From positions 62,001-126,000 of the forward strand of contig CANOTP010000001.1 in assembly GCA_947570135.1 (NCBI GenBank): a stretch of DNA of 64,000 bases, written 5' to 3'. Positions 1 to 7,822 of the stretch are shown here, one piece after another. Below the pieces are notes generated by a model. It searched no databases and was not told where the DNA came from. It saw nothing but the letters and a program-made list of their open reading frames with translations. The position numbers and the translations under genes were made by a program. The stretch is from an uncultured Candidatus Melainabacteria bacterium (lineage in GTDB: Bacteria > Cyanobacteriota > Vampirovibrionia > Gastranaerophilales > Gastranaerophilaceae). Position 1 is the first letter of the stretch. Every line of letters starts with the position of its first letter.

Positions 1-2
1 TT

Positions 3-899
3 AAGGTTAAAACCTTAGAACGGGTGTTGGTAGATTATATCCGATCTTACGGTCGTTCTGTTAATGTGATATTTTCTGATAAGTCAGCTTATCCTCCTGA
101 GGTTAAATCTGCTTATGTAACTAAATTCCTTGCTAACATGCCTAAAGGTATAAGAAAAAATGTTTATACAACTTTAGAGAAAGATATGGATTTACAAACA
201 GATACATATATCAGGCATGCTCAAGGTTTATTTGGACGAAGGTTCAGGTTCCTGCCAAATGTCATTGTTGACAATTATTTTAAAGAGTTAGGTTCCAGAT
301 TGAAGTTTGATAACAGCCGTTTAGAAATAAGTAATTATTTAAGTAAAATTTGTAAAGTTCGTATTAAAGCAAGTGACGGTGCATCTATTGTTATTTTACC
401 TAAATTATCAATTAAAAATCCTTATATAAAATATCAAATGCTTGCAATGGAACAAGCTTTAGCTGATTCTTTATATGGTGCAACTGAAAGCGAAGATGTT
501 TATAAGGTTCCGTTTGAGGCTCTTTGCGATAAATTGGAATTGTTTTCTTTAATCAAAAAATATCCGGTAGAAGAAACAACGTCTTGTCCGACGGTTGACG
601 GTTCAACATCTCAACTTAGTATTAAAAGACGTGTTAATTTAAGTAGTATTCAACAAAAATACAAAGAATATATGAAAGAAATTGATGAATGGATTGAGGA
701 AACCGAAGAATTATCTCATCCTGATTATCAAGAATTACTTTATATCTTAAACCCTGAAGAAGGTAATACTACAAGAGATTTAAATGTCGCGGAAAGAATG
801 GCATGTTATTTCCCTGATTTAAGTGAATTGGATTTTACCTCAACTCTTGGCGGTCCAAGTGTTAAACTTACTATAAGACCAAAAGATTCTTCTAAGTAA
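3..899 (+). CDS. Hypothetical protein, truncated at the window's left edge
   Basis: The reading frame is open from the first bases, so the GTG at 24 is probably internal and the gene starts outside the window. About 299 residues are visible. No family was recognised. The protein has no signal peptide or membrane segment in the visible part. It is rich in charged residues, with an acidic helical stretch near the middle of the C-terminal third (KEIDEWIEETEEL). It ends 65 bases before an Lrp-type regulator on the same strand, with an AT-rich gap between them. The coding status is convincing from length and codon pattern, but no function can be given. Confidence 0.75.
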   Translation, partial: KVKTLERVLVDYIRSYGRSVNVIFSDKSAYPPEVKSAYVTKFLANMPKGIRKNVYTTLEKDMDLQTDTYIRHAQGLFGRRFRFLPNVIVDNYFKELGSRLKFDNSRLEISNYLSKICKVRIKASDGASIVILPKLSIKNPYIKYQMLAMEQALADSLYGATESEDVYKVPFEALCDKLELFSLIKKYPVEETTSCPTVDGSTSQLSIKRRVNLSSIQQKYKEYMKEIDEWIEETEELSHPDYQELLYILNPEEGNTTRDLNVAERMACYFPDLSELDFTSTLGGPSVKLTIRPKDSSK

Positions 900-964
900 A
901 TAATTATGAATTTTATATTATGATGCCTTATTTTTGATATAATCAAAACATAAGGGAGATTGGT

Positions 965-1447
965 ATGAAAGAAGAATTGTTATCTATATTAGAAAAAAAC
1001 AGCAGGATTGATTTTTCAGAACTTGCCGTATTATTGGGTAAATCTGAGGAAGAAGTCTTAACGCAACTATCCGAACTTGAAAAAGAAGGTGTTATTTGCG
1101 GCTATCATACGCTTATTAATTGGGAAAAAACATCAATTGAAAAAGTTATGGCACTTATTGAAGTAAAACTTACGCTGCAAAGAGGGCGCGGGTTTGACAG
1201 TATTGCCGAGCGTATTTATAATTACCCTGAAGTTAAGGCTGTTTATCTGATATCGGGCGGGTATGATTTGCTTGCAATTCTGGAAGAAAAAACATTAAAA
1301 GAAATTGCAAGTTTTGTATCGGGGAAATTATCGACAATTGACGGAGTTTTAAGTACAGCAACACATTTTATCCTCAAAAAATATAAAGACCACGGAACAA
1401 TTTTAAATAAAGAAGACAAAGATGAAAGAGAGGTTATTACCCCATGA
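965..1447 (+). CDS. Lrp/AsnC family transcriptional regulator
   Basis: This 160-residue protein has the Lrp/AsnC layout. An N-terminal winged helix-turn-helix (residues about 1-60, IDFSELAVLLGKSEEEVLTQ) is followed by a RAM ligand-binding domain with the KAVYLISGGYDLLAIL core typical of the family. Such proteins sense amino acids or related metabolites and bind DNA as oligomers. The start is supported by a GGGAGA ribosome site just upstream. Its stop overlaps the ATG of the aminotransferase by four bases (ATGA), so the two are translationally coupled and the regulator probably controls that gene. The ligand cannot be predicted. Confidence 0.9.
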   Translation: MKEELLSILEKNSRIDFSELAVLLGKSEEEVLTQLSELEKEGVICGYHTLINWEKTSIEKVMALIEVKLTLQRGRGFDSIAERIYNYPEVKAVYLISGGYDLLAILEEKTLKEIASFVSGKLSTIDGVLSTATHFILKKYKDHGTILNKEDKDEREVITP

Positions 1448-2613
1448 GGAAATTTCTTTCCGACAGTGTTATAAATATTAAACCCTCAGGTATAAGAAAA
1501 TTTTTTGATATCGTAAGCGAGATGAAAGATGCAATCTCCTTAGGAGTTGGGGAACCTGATTTTGATACTCCATGGCATATAAGAGAAGAAGGTATTTACG
1601 CGCTTGAACGCGGTAAGACTTTTTATACATCTAATTCGGGGTTAAAAGATTTACGCATAGAAATTTCAAATTATTTAAAAAGACGTTTTAATCTTAATTA
1701 TGATGCCGATAATGAGATACTTGTGACTGTCGGCGGATCGGAAGCTATTGATATCGGGCTTCGAGCTGTTATAAATCCGGGGGATGAAGTTATAATCCCT
1801 CAGCCTTCGTATGTTTCCTATGAACCTTGTGCTATTTTGACAGGAGCTAAGCCTGTTATTATTGATTTAAAAGCAGAAAACGAGTTTCGGTTAACTGCTG
1901 AGGAACTTTTGGCAGCAATTACCGATAAAACTAAAGTTCTTATTCTTCCTTATCCGAACAACCCTACAGGTGCAATTATGGAACGGGAAAATTTGGAAGA
2001 AATCGCTAAAATAGTAATCGAAAAAGATATCCTTGTAATGTCTGATGAGATATATTCAGAGTTAACCTATAACGGTAATCACGTGTCAATTGCAGAACTT
2101 GAAGGTATGAAAGAACGTACCATTCTGATTAACGGGTTTTCAAAGTCTTATGCGATGACCGGCTGGCGTTTAGGGTATGCTTGCGCACCAAATGAGATTA
2201 TAAAACAAATGACAAAAATTCATCAATTTGCAATAATGTGTGCGCCAACTACAAGCCAGTATGCGGCTGTTGAAGCTTTAAAAAACGGAGATGAAGATGT
2301 TACTCAAATGCGCCAAGCTTATAATCAGCGCAGAAGATTTTTAATTGATGCTTTTAAAAAAATGGGATTAAGCTGTTTTGAACCTTATGGCGCATTTTAC
2401 GTATTTCCTTGTATAAAAGAATTTGGAATGACAAGTGAAGAGTTTGCAACAAAATTCTTGCAGGAAGAAAAAGTAGCATTGGTCCCAGGGACTGCATTTG
2501 GCGATTGCGGAGAAGGTTTTTTGAGGATTTCTTACGCTTATTCGCTTGAAAATTTAAAGAATGCGATAGGAAGATTGGAAAACTTTATTGCCCGTTTGCG
2601 TAATGAAAAATAA
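1444..2613 (+). CDS. Class I/II PLP-dependent aminotransferase
   Basis: At 389 residues this matches the aspartate aminotransferase fold type I family. It shows the N-terminal LGVGEPDFDTP motif, the PYPNNPTGA substrate/cofactor motif, the SDEIYSELTY stretch, and the PLP-lysine motif NGFSKSYAMTGWRLGY. The C-terminal arginine motif is in EGFLRISYA. The protein is cytosolic. It transfers amino groups between an amino acid and a 2-oxo acid; aspartate, aromatic or alanine substrates are all possible. Coupling to an Lrp-type regulator is a common arrangement and suggests amino-acid-responsive expression. The exact substrate is not readable from sequence. Confidence 0.92.
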   Translation: MRKFLSDSVINIKPSGIRKFFDIVSEMKDAISLGVGEPDFDTPWHIREEGIYALERGKTFYTSNSGLKDLRIEISNYLKRRFNLNYDADNEILVTVGGSEAIDIGLRAVINPGDEVIIPQPSYVSYEPCAILTGAKPVIIDLKAENEFRLTAEELLAAITDKTKVLILPYPNNPTGAIMERENLEEIAKIVIEKDILVMSDEIYSELTYNGNHVSIAELEGMKERTILINGFSKSYAMTGWRLGYACAPNEIIKQMTKIHQFAIMCAPTTSQYAAVEALKNGDEDVTQMRQAYNQRRRFLIDAFKKMGLSCFEPYGAFYVFPCIKEFGMTSEEFATKFLQEEKVALVPGTAFGDCGEGFLRISYAYSLENLKNAIGRLENFIARLRNEK

Positions 2614-2699
2614 ACTACTCGGGGAGTAAGCCGACTCCGACTGACTGATTTTAACTTTATATGTTTAGGGTTAAATAGTGTTAATCGGAGAAGTTATAT

Positions 2700-3233
2700 A
2701 TGCGAAAATTTTTATTATTGGTAATGATTGTTTTATTAGGATGTAGAGTCTTGGCAGAAAGTATTCATTTTGGTGATTATATCTATAAGCCTAAAACAGA
2801 TAATCAATATTATAAGGATAATGAAACTCCTGAAAATTGGACAAGTAAAATAGATGTATTTTATTACCCTGAGATTTCTAATCCGTTAAAATATGCTGCA
2901 GATGAAGATAAACGAATTGAAGATGATGAAAAATGTGTACTGTTAAAGTTTATTCAAAATAAAAAACAAAGTATTGCAATAATAAGTTACTTGGAAAACG
3001 GTATAGAACGCGACGGAAATTACTTTGCCTATAATATTTACAAATACCAAAAGCACCCTAAAAAAGGTATAGTTGTGATGCGTTATGTGAAAAAATATAT
3101 GTTTAATTCAAACGAGGAAATTTCAAAAATCGGGCAGGAAATCCGTAAAATAAATAATGATTATATGGAACGAATGGTTATAACAGATATTCCGACAGGA
3201 GAATGGGATAAAGAAAAGGACCCCAAAAAATAG
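2700..3233 (+). CDS. Exported hypothetical protein, possible lipoprotein
   Basis: This 177-residue protein begins with a clear export signal (MRKFLLLVMIVLLGC, then RVLAES). Both a lipobox-like LLGC and a signal peptidase I-like VLA|E site are present, so either a lipoprotein or a soluble periplasmic protein is possible. The mature part is polar, rich in Tyr, Lys, Asp and Asn, and has no family that I recognise. An AGAAG sequence precedes the start. It is followed by a strong hairpin at 3275-3300, so it is probably a single-gene unit. Confidence 0.7.
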   Translation: MRKFLLLVMIVLLGCRVLAESIHFGDYIYKPKTDNQYYKDNETPENWTSKIDVFYYPEISNPLKYAADEDKRIEDDEKCVLLKFIQNKKQSIAIISYLENGIERDGNYFAYNIYKYQKHPKKGIVVMRYVKKYMFNSNEEISKIGQEIRKINNDYMERMVITDIPTGEWDKEKDPKK

Positions 3234-3274
3234 GGTGTCCTGCGATTAATTGATATAATATAAGTTTTTATAGC

Positions 3275-3300
3275 AGCGCGCGAGCAAAAGCTCGCGCGCT
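3275..3300. terminator. GC-rich perfect hairpin, bidirectional terminator
   Basis: An 11-bp perfect stem (AGCGCGCGAGC / GCTCGCGCGCT) closes on an AAAA loop. It lies between convergent genes (2700-3233 on plus, 3311-3451 on minus) and is followed by a T-rich stretch on the plus side. Its GC content stands out from the AT-rich surroundings. Confidence 0.7.
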
Positions 3301-3310
3301 TTGTTTATGT

Positions 3311-3451
3311 TTAAAAACCTTTAAAGTAAGCAATAACAACCATAATAATTGTTACAACGGCTGCAAAAATCAGTGTACTTAAAACTCCTGTTCCTTTGCT
3401 GTCGGTGTAACGATTCGTTTGTATAGGGTTATTTTCGTTATTATTTGTCAT
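3311..3451 (-). CDS. Small single-pass membrane protein (46 residues)
   Basis: The minus-strand frame starts at ATG 3451 behind a good TAAGGAG ribosome site and encodes a polar, Asn-rich N-terminus (MTNNNENNPIQTNRY). One hydrophobic helix follows (GVLSTLIFAAVVTIIMVVIAYF), and the protein ends in KGF. The layout is that of a small single-helix membrane protein. No homologue is recognised. It sits convergent with the exported protein at 2700 and shares the hairpin at 3275 as terminator. Confidence 0.65.
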   Translation of the reverse strand: MTNNNENNPIQTNRYTDSKGTGVLSTLIFAAVVTIIMVVIAYFKGF

Positions 3452-3542
3452 ATTTATTTCTCCTTAATTTTTGTTTTCTAAAAAACAGAAACGGACAAGC
3501 TGTTTCTGGGTTAAAGTCTGTAGTATGTGTAAAAATCTTTAA

Positions 3543-3896
3543 TTAAGGAGCACGGGTACAAATCTCATTTTTTAAATAGGAGGATATTTTATGAGATGTA
3601 CTGTAAAATAATTTGTTGTAATAAGCTGTGAAGATTTGTTGGATGAGTTTATTTTGAGCATTTGATTTGTCTATATTTCCAAAGCTTTGATTGTTTCTTC
3701 TGTCTTGAATTGCCGAAAGCTCAAGATTTCCGGTATTAACCGCAGCGATAGAAGTTTCGCTGTTAAGTTTTGAAACAGCGCTAACAACAGGAATTGAATT
3801 AACCTCAGAAGTAATTTGATTTATCCCTGAGGCTGATGCAAAGGTTGGAATAAATAAACAAAGTGCTGTAAAAAATATTTTAAGAAAATTCTTCAC
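3543..3896 (-). CDS. Exported small hypothetical protein
   Basis: The 117-residue product starts with a signal peptide (MKNFLKIFFTALCLFIPTFASAS, with ASA|S as likely cleavage site). The mature part is Ser/Asn/Thr-rich with no recognised domain and has a Tyr/Lys-rich C-terminal helix-like end. A GAGG-like ribosome site lies just upstream of the ATG. It lies beside the small membrane protein at 3311 on the same strand, so the two may be co-transcribed. Confidence 0.6.
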   Translation of the reverse strand: MKNFLKIFFTALCLFIPTFASASGINQITSEVNSIPVVSAVSKLNSETSIAAVNTGNLELSAIQDRRNNQSFGNIDKSNAQNKLIQQIFTAYYNKLFYSTSHKISSYLKNEICTRAP

Positions 3897-3980
3897 GAGG
3901 ATATTTTAACATAAAGAGGTTTATAATAAAAATAACGTTATGTATTAGTCGAATTAGTGAGAATATTTTTATGTTTATAT

Positions 3981-3986
3981 TATAAT
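3981..3986 (+). promoter_or_regulatory. -10 box of the tRNA-like array / tRNA-Leu promoter
   Basis: A perfect TATAAT at 3981-3986 places the expected transcription start at about 3993-3995, which is the first base of the first repeat unit. The -35 region is weak. No other promoter-like sequence is obvious between the units and tRNA-Leu, so all three RNAs could come from one transcript. Confidence 0.5.
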
Positions 3987-3994
3987 ATGTGTAT

Positions 3995-4079
3995 GTTGAA
4001 GTGGCACTTTGCCGTGGCAAAACGATTAAGTATCGTTTTGCGAGAGGGTTGACCTTGAGTCAACATTCGCCACAACGAC
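3995..4079 (+). ncRNA. tRNA-like structured RNA, copy 1
   Basis: This 85-nt unit can fold as a closed multi-branch structure. The ends pair (GTTG..GTGGC with GCCAC..CGAC), and the interior holds a short GGCA/TGCC hairpin, a 10-bp stem around a TAAGT loop, and a GTTGAC/GTCAAC stem around CTTGA. The order of stems is like a tRNA cloverleaf, but no normal anticodon or T-loop is visible. The first bases match the tRNA-Leu acceptor and D-arm start. Copy 2, exactly 106 bp downstream, carries a paired change that keeps the long stem (C-G here, T-A there), which supports a functional RNA. Confidence 0.6.
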
Positions 4080-4100
4080 ACAAATAAAGTTAAAAACCAT

Positions 4101-4185
4101 GTCGAAGTGGCACTCTGCCGCAGCAAAATGATTAAGTATCATTTTGCGAGAGGGTTGACCTTGAGTCAACATCCGCCACGACGAC
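4101..4185 (+). ncRNA. tRNA-like structured RNA, copy 2
   Basis: This is the second 85-nt unit, nearly identical to the one at 3995. The long central stem (GCAAAATGAT / ATCATTTTGC) differs from copy 1 by a compensating pair. The outer stem also changes a G-T wobble to a G-C pair. It starts GTCGAAGTGGC, identical to the first 11 bases of the tRNA-Leu 106 bp further on, and the 21-nt linker after it is shared too. I know no family that matches it. It may be a tRNA-derived RNA, a decoy, or a processing element. Confidence 0.6.
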
Positions 4186-4206
4186 ACAAATAAAGTCAAA
4201 AACCAT

Positions 4207-4288
4207 GTCGAAGTGGCGGAATTGGTAGACGCGCACGATTCAGGTTCGTGTGGTTAACGCCTTGAGGGTTCGAGTCCCTTCTTCGACA
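4207..4288 (+). tRNA. tRNA-Leu (anticodon CAG)
   Basis: The acceptor arms GTCGAAG and CTTCGAC pair perfectly with an A discriminator at 4288. The D-arm TGGCGGAATTGGTAGACGCG is typical of leucine tRNAs. The anticodon stem CACGA/TCGTG holds loop TTCAGGT, giving CAG. A variable arm and a T-loop (TTCGAGT) follow. CCA is not encoded. The tRNA is the third unit of a 106-bp periodic array, and its 3' half overlaps the end of the integrase gene on the other strand. Confidence 0.93.
4240..4288. other. Probable left attachment site (attL) in the 3' half of tRNA-Leu
   Basis: The large serine recombinase gene ends inside the tRNA at 4240, and accessory genes begin directly beyond the tRNA 3' end. tRNA 3' ends are common integration targets, and the tRNA remains intact here. 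I searched 18.9-26.8 kb by eye for a second copy of the tRNA 3' end and found none of useful length. That is compatible with a serine integrase, whose shared core may be only a few bases. The right end is therefore undefined. Confidence 0.5.
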
Positions 4289-5961
4289 TTAAACTTTTTA
4301 GAGCTCTCATTGTGGGGCTCTATTTCAGTATTTATAGTGCTTCTACGAGTTCCAATCATAGTTATTTTGGTTAAATCTAAAGTATTATTTTTGAGAGCCT
4401 GTTTTGCACTCTCAGAACGTGTTTCCAGAGTTCCAGTCAATGTTTTTAAGTCTGCTGAAAATTCTTGTTTTTTCTGCAATTTTATTTGTCTGAGATATTC
4501 AAATACAGGTCTTAATTTTATTCTGAGCCTATTTGTTTCTTCATCATAGATAATACTTTCTGTAATAGTGTTAAGAATAAGTCTTTTTTCTTCTAAGGTA
4601 GCTTTCAAGTATAGTTCAGGGATTCTGTTTGCGAAATCAATCAAAATGCTAATACGCTTAGTTGTATCTTTTGAATTTTCAGCTAGATTTGTTATTTTAC
4701 GAGCAATGGCGTCTTTTTTTGCTTCCAACTTTCTAAGCACTTCGCCTCTTGTAATTTCGCTAACCTCAACTTTATTAGTTAGATATAATGCAATATCATC
4801 TACAATGTTATCATATTGTTTTCTTAATTCATCAATGGACTTATGCTCATACTTCTTTAAGTCATCGATAGCATTATAAATTTCTTTTTTAATTACTTTT
4901 ATCTCTTTTTCAGTAATATCAAAACTCTCAATTACTTCCTGCATTGCTTCATCAATAAGGTTTTCATTGATATTCTTTTCTTTTTTGTGTGCTTTTGAAT
5001 AGTTTGAACAATGATAATATACATAAGTGCCGCTGTTATTTGCCCCATGTTTTGTAATAGCTACCAGGCTGTAACCGCATTTTGCACATTTGATAAAATT
5101 AGAATATGTATAAACTAATCCTTTTGGTCGTTTCACATCTTCCCCTTTTAACATGAGTTGCACTCTATAGAATAACTCATTAGAGATAATGGGTTCATGC
5201 ACACCGTCAAATATGTCATCACCATGAGTAACTTTTCCAACATATACAGGACTTTTTAAAATATCTTCAATGCGTTTTTTAGCATAAGGTTTGCCTTTAC
5301 TGTCAACAAAACCGTACTTAGCAAGCTCTTGCCCTACTCTTTCATAGGAAAATAAACCCGTTGCGTAGAGTTCATAACAACGTTTTATGTAATCTTTTTT
5401 ATCGGGGTCAGGAATTATAATGCCATGTTTGTATTCATCTCTTGAATTTAAGTAACCTACAGGAGCTTTACCGAGTTTGTAACCTTTTTCAGCTCTATTT
5501 CTAAGAACAGAACTTGTCCTATCCTTAATATTGTCAAGTTCATCTTCTGCTTGCCCGATATAAACACCTATAAGAACTTTTTTAACTTTAGATATATCAT
5601 CAAAATTTTCCATAATACTTGCAATAGTACAGCCGTATTTTTTTATAGGCTTTAGTATCTCTGCAAAGAAATCTTCTAAACAACGAGAGAGTCTGTCTAA
5701 CTTCCATACTACAACATAGGCAATTTCATTCTTATGTTCTCTTACATACTTTAACATAGTTCTTAGACCTTTGCGGTTGGTGTTGGAACCAGTTTTGCCT
5801 TTATCTTCAAAATATACAAACTGATAACCTTGTTTTTGGGCTTTCTTCTCACATTCTGAGCGTTGCATGTCTAAACTTAAACCACTGTTGGCTTGTTCTG
5901 CGGAGCTTACTCTGCCATAACCTACTACAATTCTTTTGTTACTTCCGATTTTCTTTGTCAT
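4240..5961 (-). CDS. Large serine recombinase (site-specific integrase)
   Basis: This 573-residue protein has a resolvase-type catalytic domain at the N-terminus (GYGRVSSAEQA, nucleophile Ser19; the conserved VWKLDRLSR arginines are near residues 100-110). A 'recombinase' domain follows, then a zinc-ribbon region (KCAKCGYSL with later C/H residues) and a long coiled coil, the standard layout of large serine integrases. It would integrate and excise the element without high-energy cofactors. The ribosome site AAGGAGA precedes the ATG at 5961. The start overlaps the end of the small gene upstream. The last 16 codons lie within tRNA-Leu, so the C-terminus is encoded by target DNA. Confidence 0.93.
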   Translation of the reverse strand: MTKKIGSNKRIVVGYGRVSSAEQANSGLSLDMQRSECEKKAQKQGYQFVYFEDKGKTGSNTNRKGLRTMLKYVREHKNEIAYVVVWKLDRLSRCLEDFFAEILKPIKKYGCTIASIMENFDDISKVKKVLIGVYIGQAEDELDNIKDRTSSVLRNRAEKGYKLGKAPVGYLNSRDEYKHGIIIPDPDKKDYIKRCYELYATGLFSYERVGQELAKYGFVDSKGKPYAKKRIEDILKSPVYVGKVTHGDDIFDGVHEPIISNELFYRVQLMLKGEDVKRPKGLVYTYSNFIKCAKCGYSLVAITKHGANNSGTYVYYHCSNYSKAHKKEKNINENLIDEAMQEVIESFDITEKEIKVIKKEIYNAIDDLKKYEHKSIDELRKQYDNIVDDIALYLTNKVEVSEITRGEVLRKLEAKKDAIARKITNLAENSKDTTKRISILIDFANRIPELYLKATLEEKRLILNTITESIIYDEETNRLRIKLRPVFEYLRQIKLQKKQEFSADLKTLTGTLETRSESAKQALKNNTLDLTKITMIGTRRSTINTEIEPHNESSKKFNVEEGTRTLKALTTRT

Positions 5962-6121
5962 GTTTTTTCTCCTTCTCTATTATAGCATCATTATTGAGGT
6001 TATCGACTCTAATGCCTATATGTGTAACTGTTATCATAAGTTGTGTTAATAACGCATTTGATACAACTGTATCAATCGTATTATTATCGGCAATAAATTC
6101 TACATTTAACTTCTTATTCAT
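5939..6121 (-). CDS. Small hypothetical protein coupled to the integrase
   Basis: I choose the ATG at 6121 because GGAGGG lies seven bases upstream. An upstream ATG at 6154 in the same frame has no such site. The 60-residue product has no recognised domain and a Lys/Glu-rich tail. The start overlaps the stop of the 513-residue gene by a few bases, and its end overlaps the integrase start, so three genes appear translationally coupled. A size and place like this would suit an integrase accessory factor, but that is only inference. Confidence 0.5.
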   Translation of the reverse strand: MNKKLNVEFIADNNTIDTVVSNALLTQLMITVTHIGIRVDNLNNDAIIEKEKKHDKENRK

Positions 6122-7655
6122 TACTGCCCTCCGCATTTCTGCTGTAAGTGGCATAAACCATATTAAGTAAGTTTAATACCGCTGTTATTGTTTTGGGTTT
6201 GCGAAAACACAGAAACTTATATAAGTTTGCCTTAATATATGGAATTAATTTATTAAATACCTTATTTTCAGGGCTGATATTATATTCAGTTATTATATGA
6301 GCCTTTGTTGTAGCATTATTAAAATCATTTTCTCTAACTAATTCTGAAATTCTTTCCGCTACTAATAATTCCTTAAATTCTTCTTCTGTTAAAGGTTCTT
6401 CTTTTTCATCTTTTCCCGCTATTGGTTCATACCAGGTTAAAAATTTTATTAGTATTTCTTCATCAATACCCAAGTCATATAAAATCTTAAGAATAGGTGT
6501 TGCAGTACTATCAAGAACATCCCTTAATGAAACCAATTCTCTTTCCCTTTTAGGAATGTCTAAAAAATCTCTCATTACTTCAAATTTTTTCATGTGAAGT
6601 TCAAGTCTTAAAGTTCTTCTTGCTATATCTTCCCCAATTATTCCAATTCTGTCAGTATATAAAGTAGTTCTATTTTGCTTTATAATACTATGCCGTAATT
6701 CTTCACCTTTGCAGTATATTGCTAAGGAATAACCTGCTTTTATTGCTCTTTTACTTATTAGTAAACCGTTTCTTTTATACTTTCTAGGGTAATACTCTTT
6801 GCTCATTATGGGTAGGAATGAACCGATTGCATCAATCATTCTTTTGGTTTGTAATTCACTATCAAATAATAAATCAATAGTGTTATCTACAATGTAGCAT
6901 CCTGCTACTTCAATGAATTCATCTATGTCAAAACTAAATAAGTGCAGATTAATTATTCTACTTAAGCAATCATGAATATTCTCTCGGGTAATTAGTCCTA
7001 AGTCCCCTTCACTAGCCATTATTTTGCCTGAAACCCAAATTACAAGAATATCACTTTTGATATAAATATTTATAATGCCAATAGTATTAATATAAACCTC
7101 ATAAGGAATTTTACTATCAGGATATAAATGACTGTTTATATTTGAAGTTGTAATTTCACTATCAAAATCATCTTCTGTAATGTCAAATTCAGAATCTTCT
7201 TCATTATCTTCATTATCCCAGTTATCAAATAGTTCATTCACAATATCTGTATCGCTAATTTTTATTTCTTGTTCGCCTTTTAGGACATTTAATGCTTCTG
7301 ATAATTTTTCGCTTGCTTTAAAATTAGCTAGTTCTTCTAAATTCGCTCTGTGTGGATTAGGCGGTAATGTTGGAAATATTGTTTCTTCCATATTTTGAAG
7401 TTGAAAGTTGATACGTTCACCATGTTCCGCCAAGTTGACCCACATCTTTAAGCTGTCAAAAGAATTTATAATTGAAAAGTTATTAAGTGCTTTTGCCTGT
7501 TCTAAAAGATTTTTACAATCTTTTATCTGTGTCAAAATTGTACTTAAAGCTACTTTTCTTTTGATACTACTACCTTTAACAGACTTAGAAATTTCGGGTT
7601 CTAAGTCAAAGTCATTTGTTTCGTTATTGTTTAATTTATTTTCAGTATCAGCCAT
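6114..7655 (-). CDS. Hypothetical protein, possible replication initiator
   Basis: The protein has 513 residues. The first ~170 are polar, with a strongly acidic stretch (DNWDNEDNEEDSEFD). The middle part (about 180-370) contains YSLAIYCKGEEL followed by RRTLRLELHMKKFEVMRDFL. This order recalls rolling-circle gene II/X-type phage or plasmid replication proteins, where an IYxKxxE block precedes an R-x-E-x-R-type segment. I do not see an unambiguous catalytic tyrosine motif. If right, the element could replicate when excised. A dyad sits just upstream at 7701-7729. No other family came to mind. Confidence 0.45.
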   Translation of the reverse strand: MADTENKLNNNETNDFDLEPEISKSVKGSSIKRKVALSTILTQIKDCKNLLEQAKALNNFSIINSFDSLKMWVNLAEHGERINFQLQNMEETIFPTLPPNPHRANLEELANFKASEKLSEALNVLKGEQEIKISDTDIVNELFDNWDNEDNEEDSEFDITEDDFDSEITTSNINSHLYPDSKIPYEVYINTIGIINIYIKSDILVIWVSGKIMASEGDLGLITRENIHDCLSRIINLHLFSFDIDEFIEVAGCYIVDNTIDLLFDSELQTKRMIDAIGSFLPIMSKEYYPRKYKRNGLLISKRAIKAGYSLAIYCKGEELRHSIIKQNRTTLYTDRIGIIGEDIARRTLRLELHMKKFEVMRDFLDIPKRERELVSLRDVLDSTATPILKILYDLGIDEEILIKFLTWYEPIAGKDEKEEPLTEEEFKELLVAERISELVRENDFNNATTKAHIITEYNISPENKVFNKLIPYIKANLYKFLCFRKPKTITAVLNLLNMVYATYSRNAEGSNE

Positions 7656-7700
7656 TTTTATTTTCCTTATGGCTAATATTGAATTACTGTTGAACTAACA

Positions 7701-7729
7701 ACCTTACAAATAATGAAAATTTGTAAGGT
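7701..7729. repeat. Perfect 11-bp inverted repeat upstream of the possible Rep gene
   Basis: ACCTTACAAAT and ATTTGTAAGGT flank a 7-base loop. A further half-copy (GTTGTAAGGTTG) lies about 75 bases on, close to the next gene. The group occupies the 167-bp gap between two minus-strand genes. It may be an operator, a terminator of the 285-residue gene, or part of a replication origin. Confidence 0.5.
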
Positions 7730-7822
7730 CAAAAAACTAGAATAAAAAACAAAATCTATTCTATACTAGCTTTTACCAAGATTATGTAAAGTTTTATATA
7801 GTTGTAAGGTTGAATATTTTTG

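Noticed and set aside
3995-4185. The two 106-bp periodic units as a CRISPR array
   Set aside because: The repeat covers almost the full period and the linker is conserved too; there are no variable spacers and no cas genes in the window.
4250-4879. Plus-strand frames inside the integrase gene
   Set aside because: They are shadows of a well-supported recombinase gene and lack ribosome sites.
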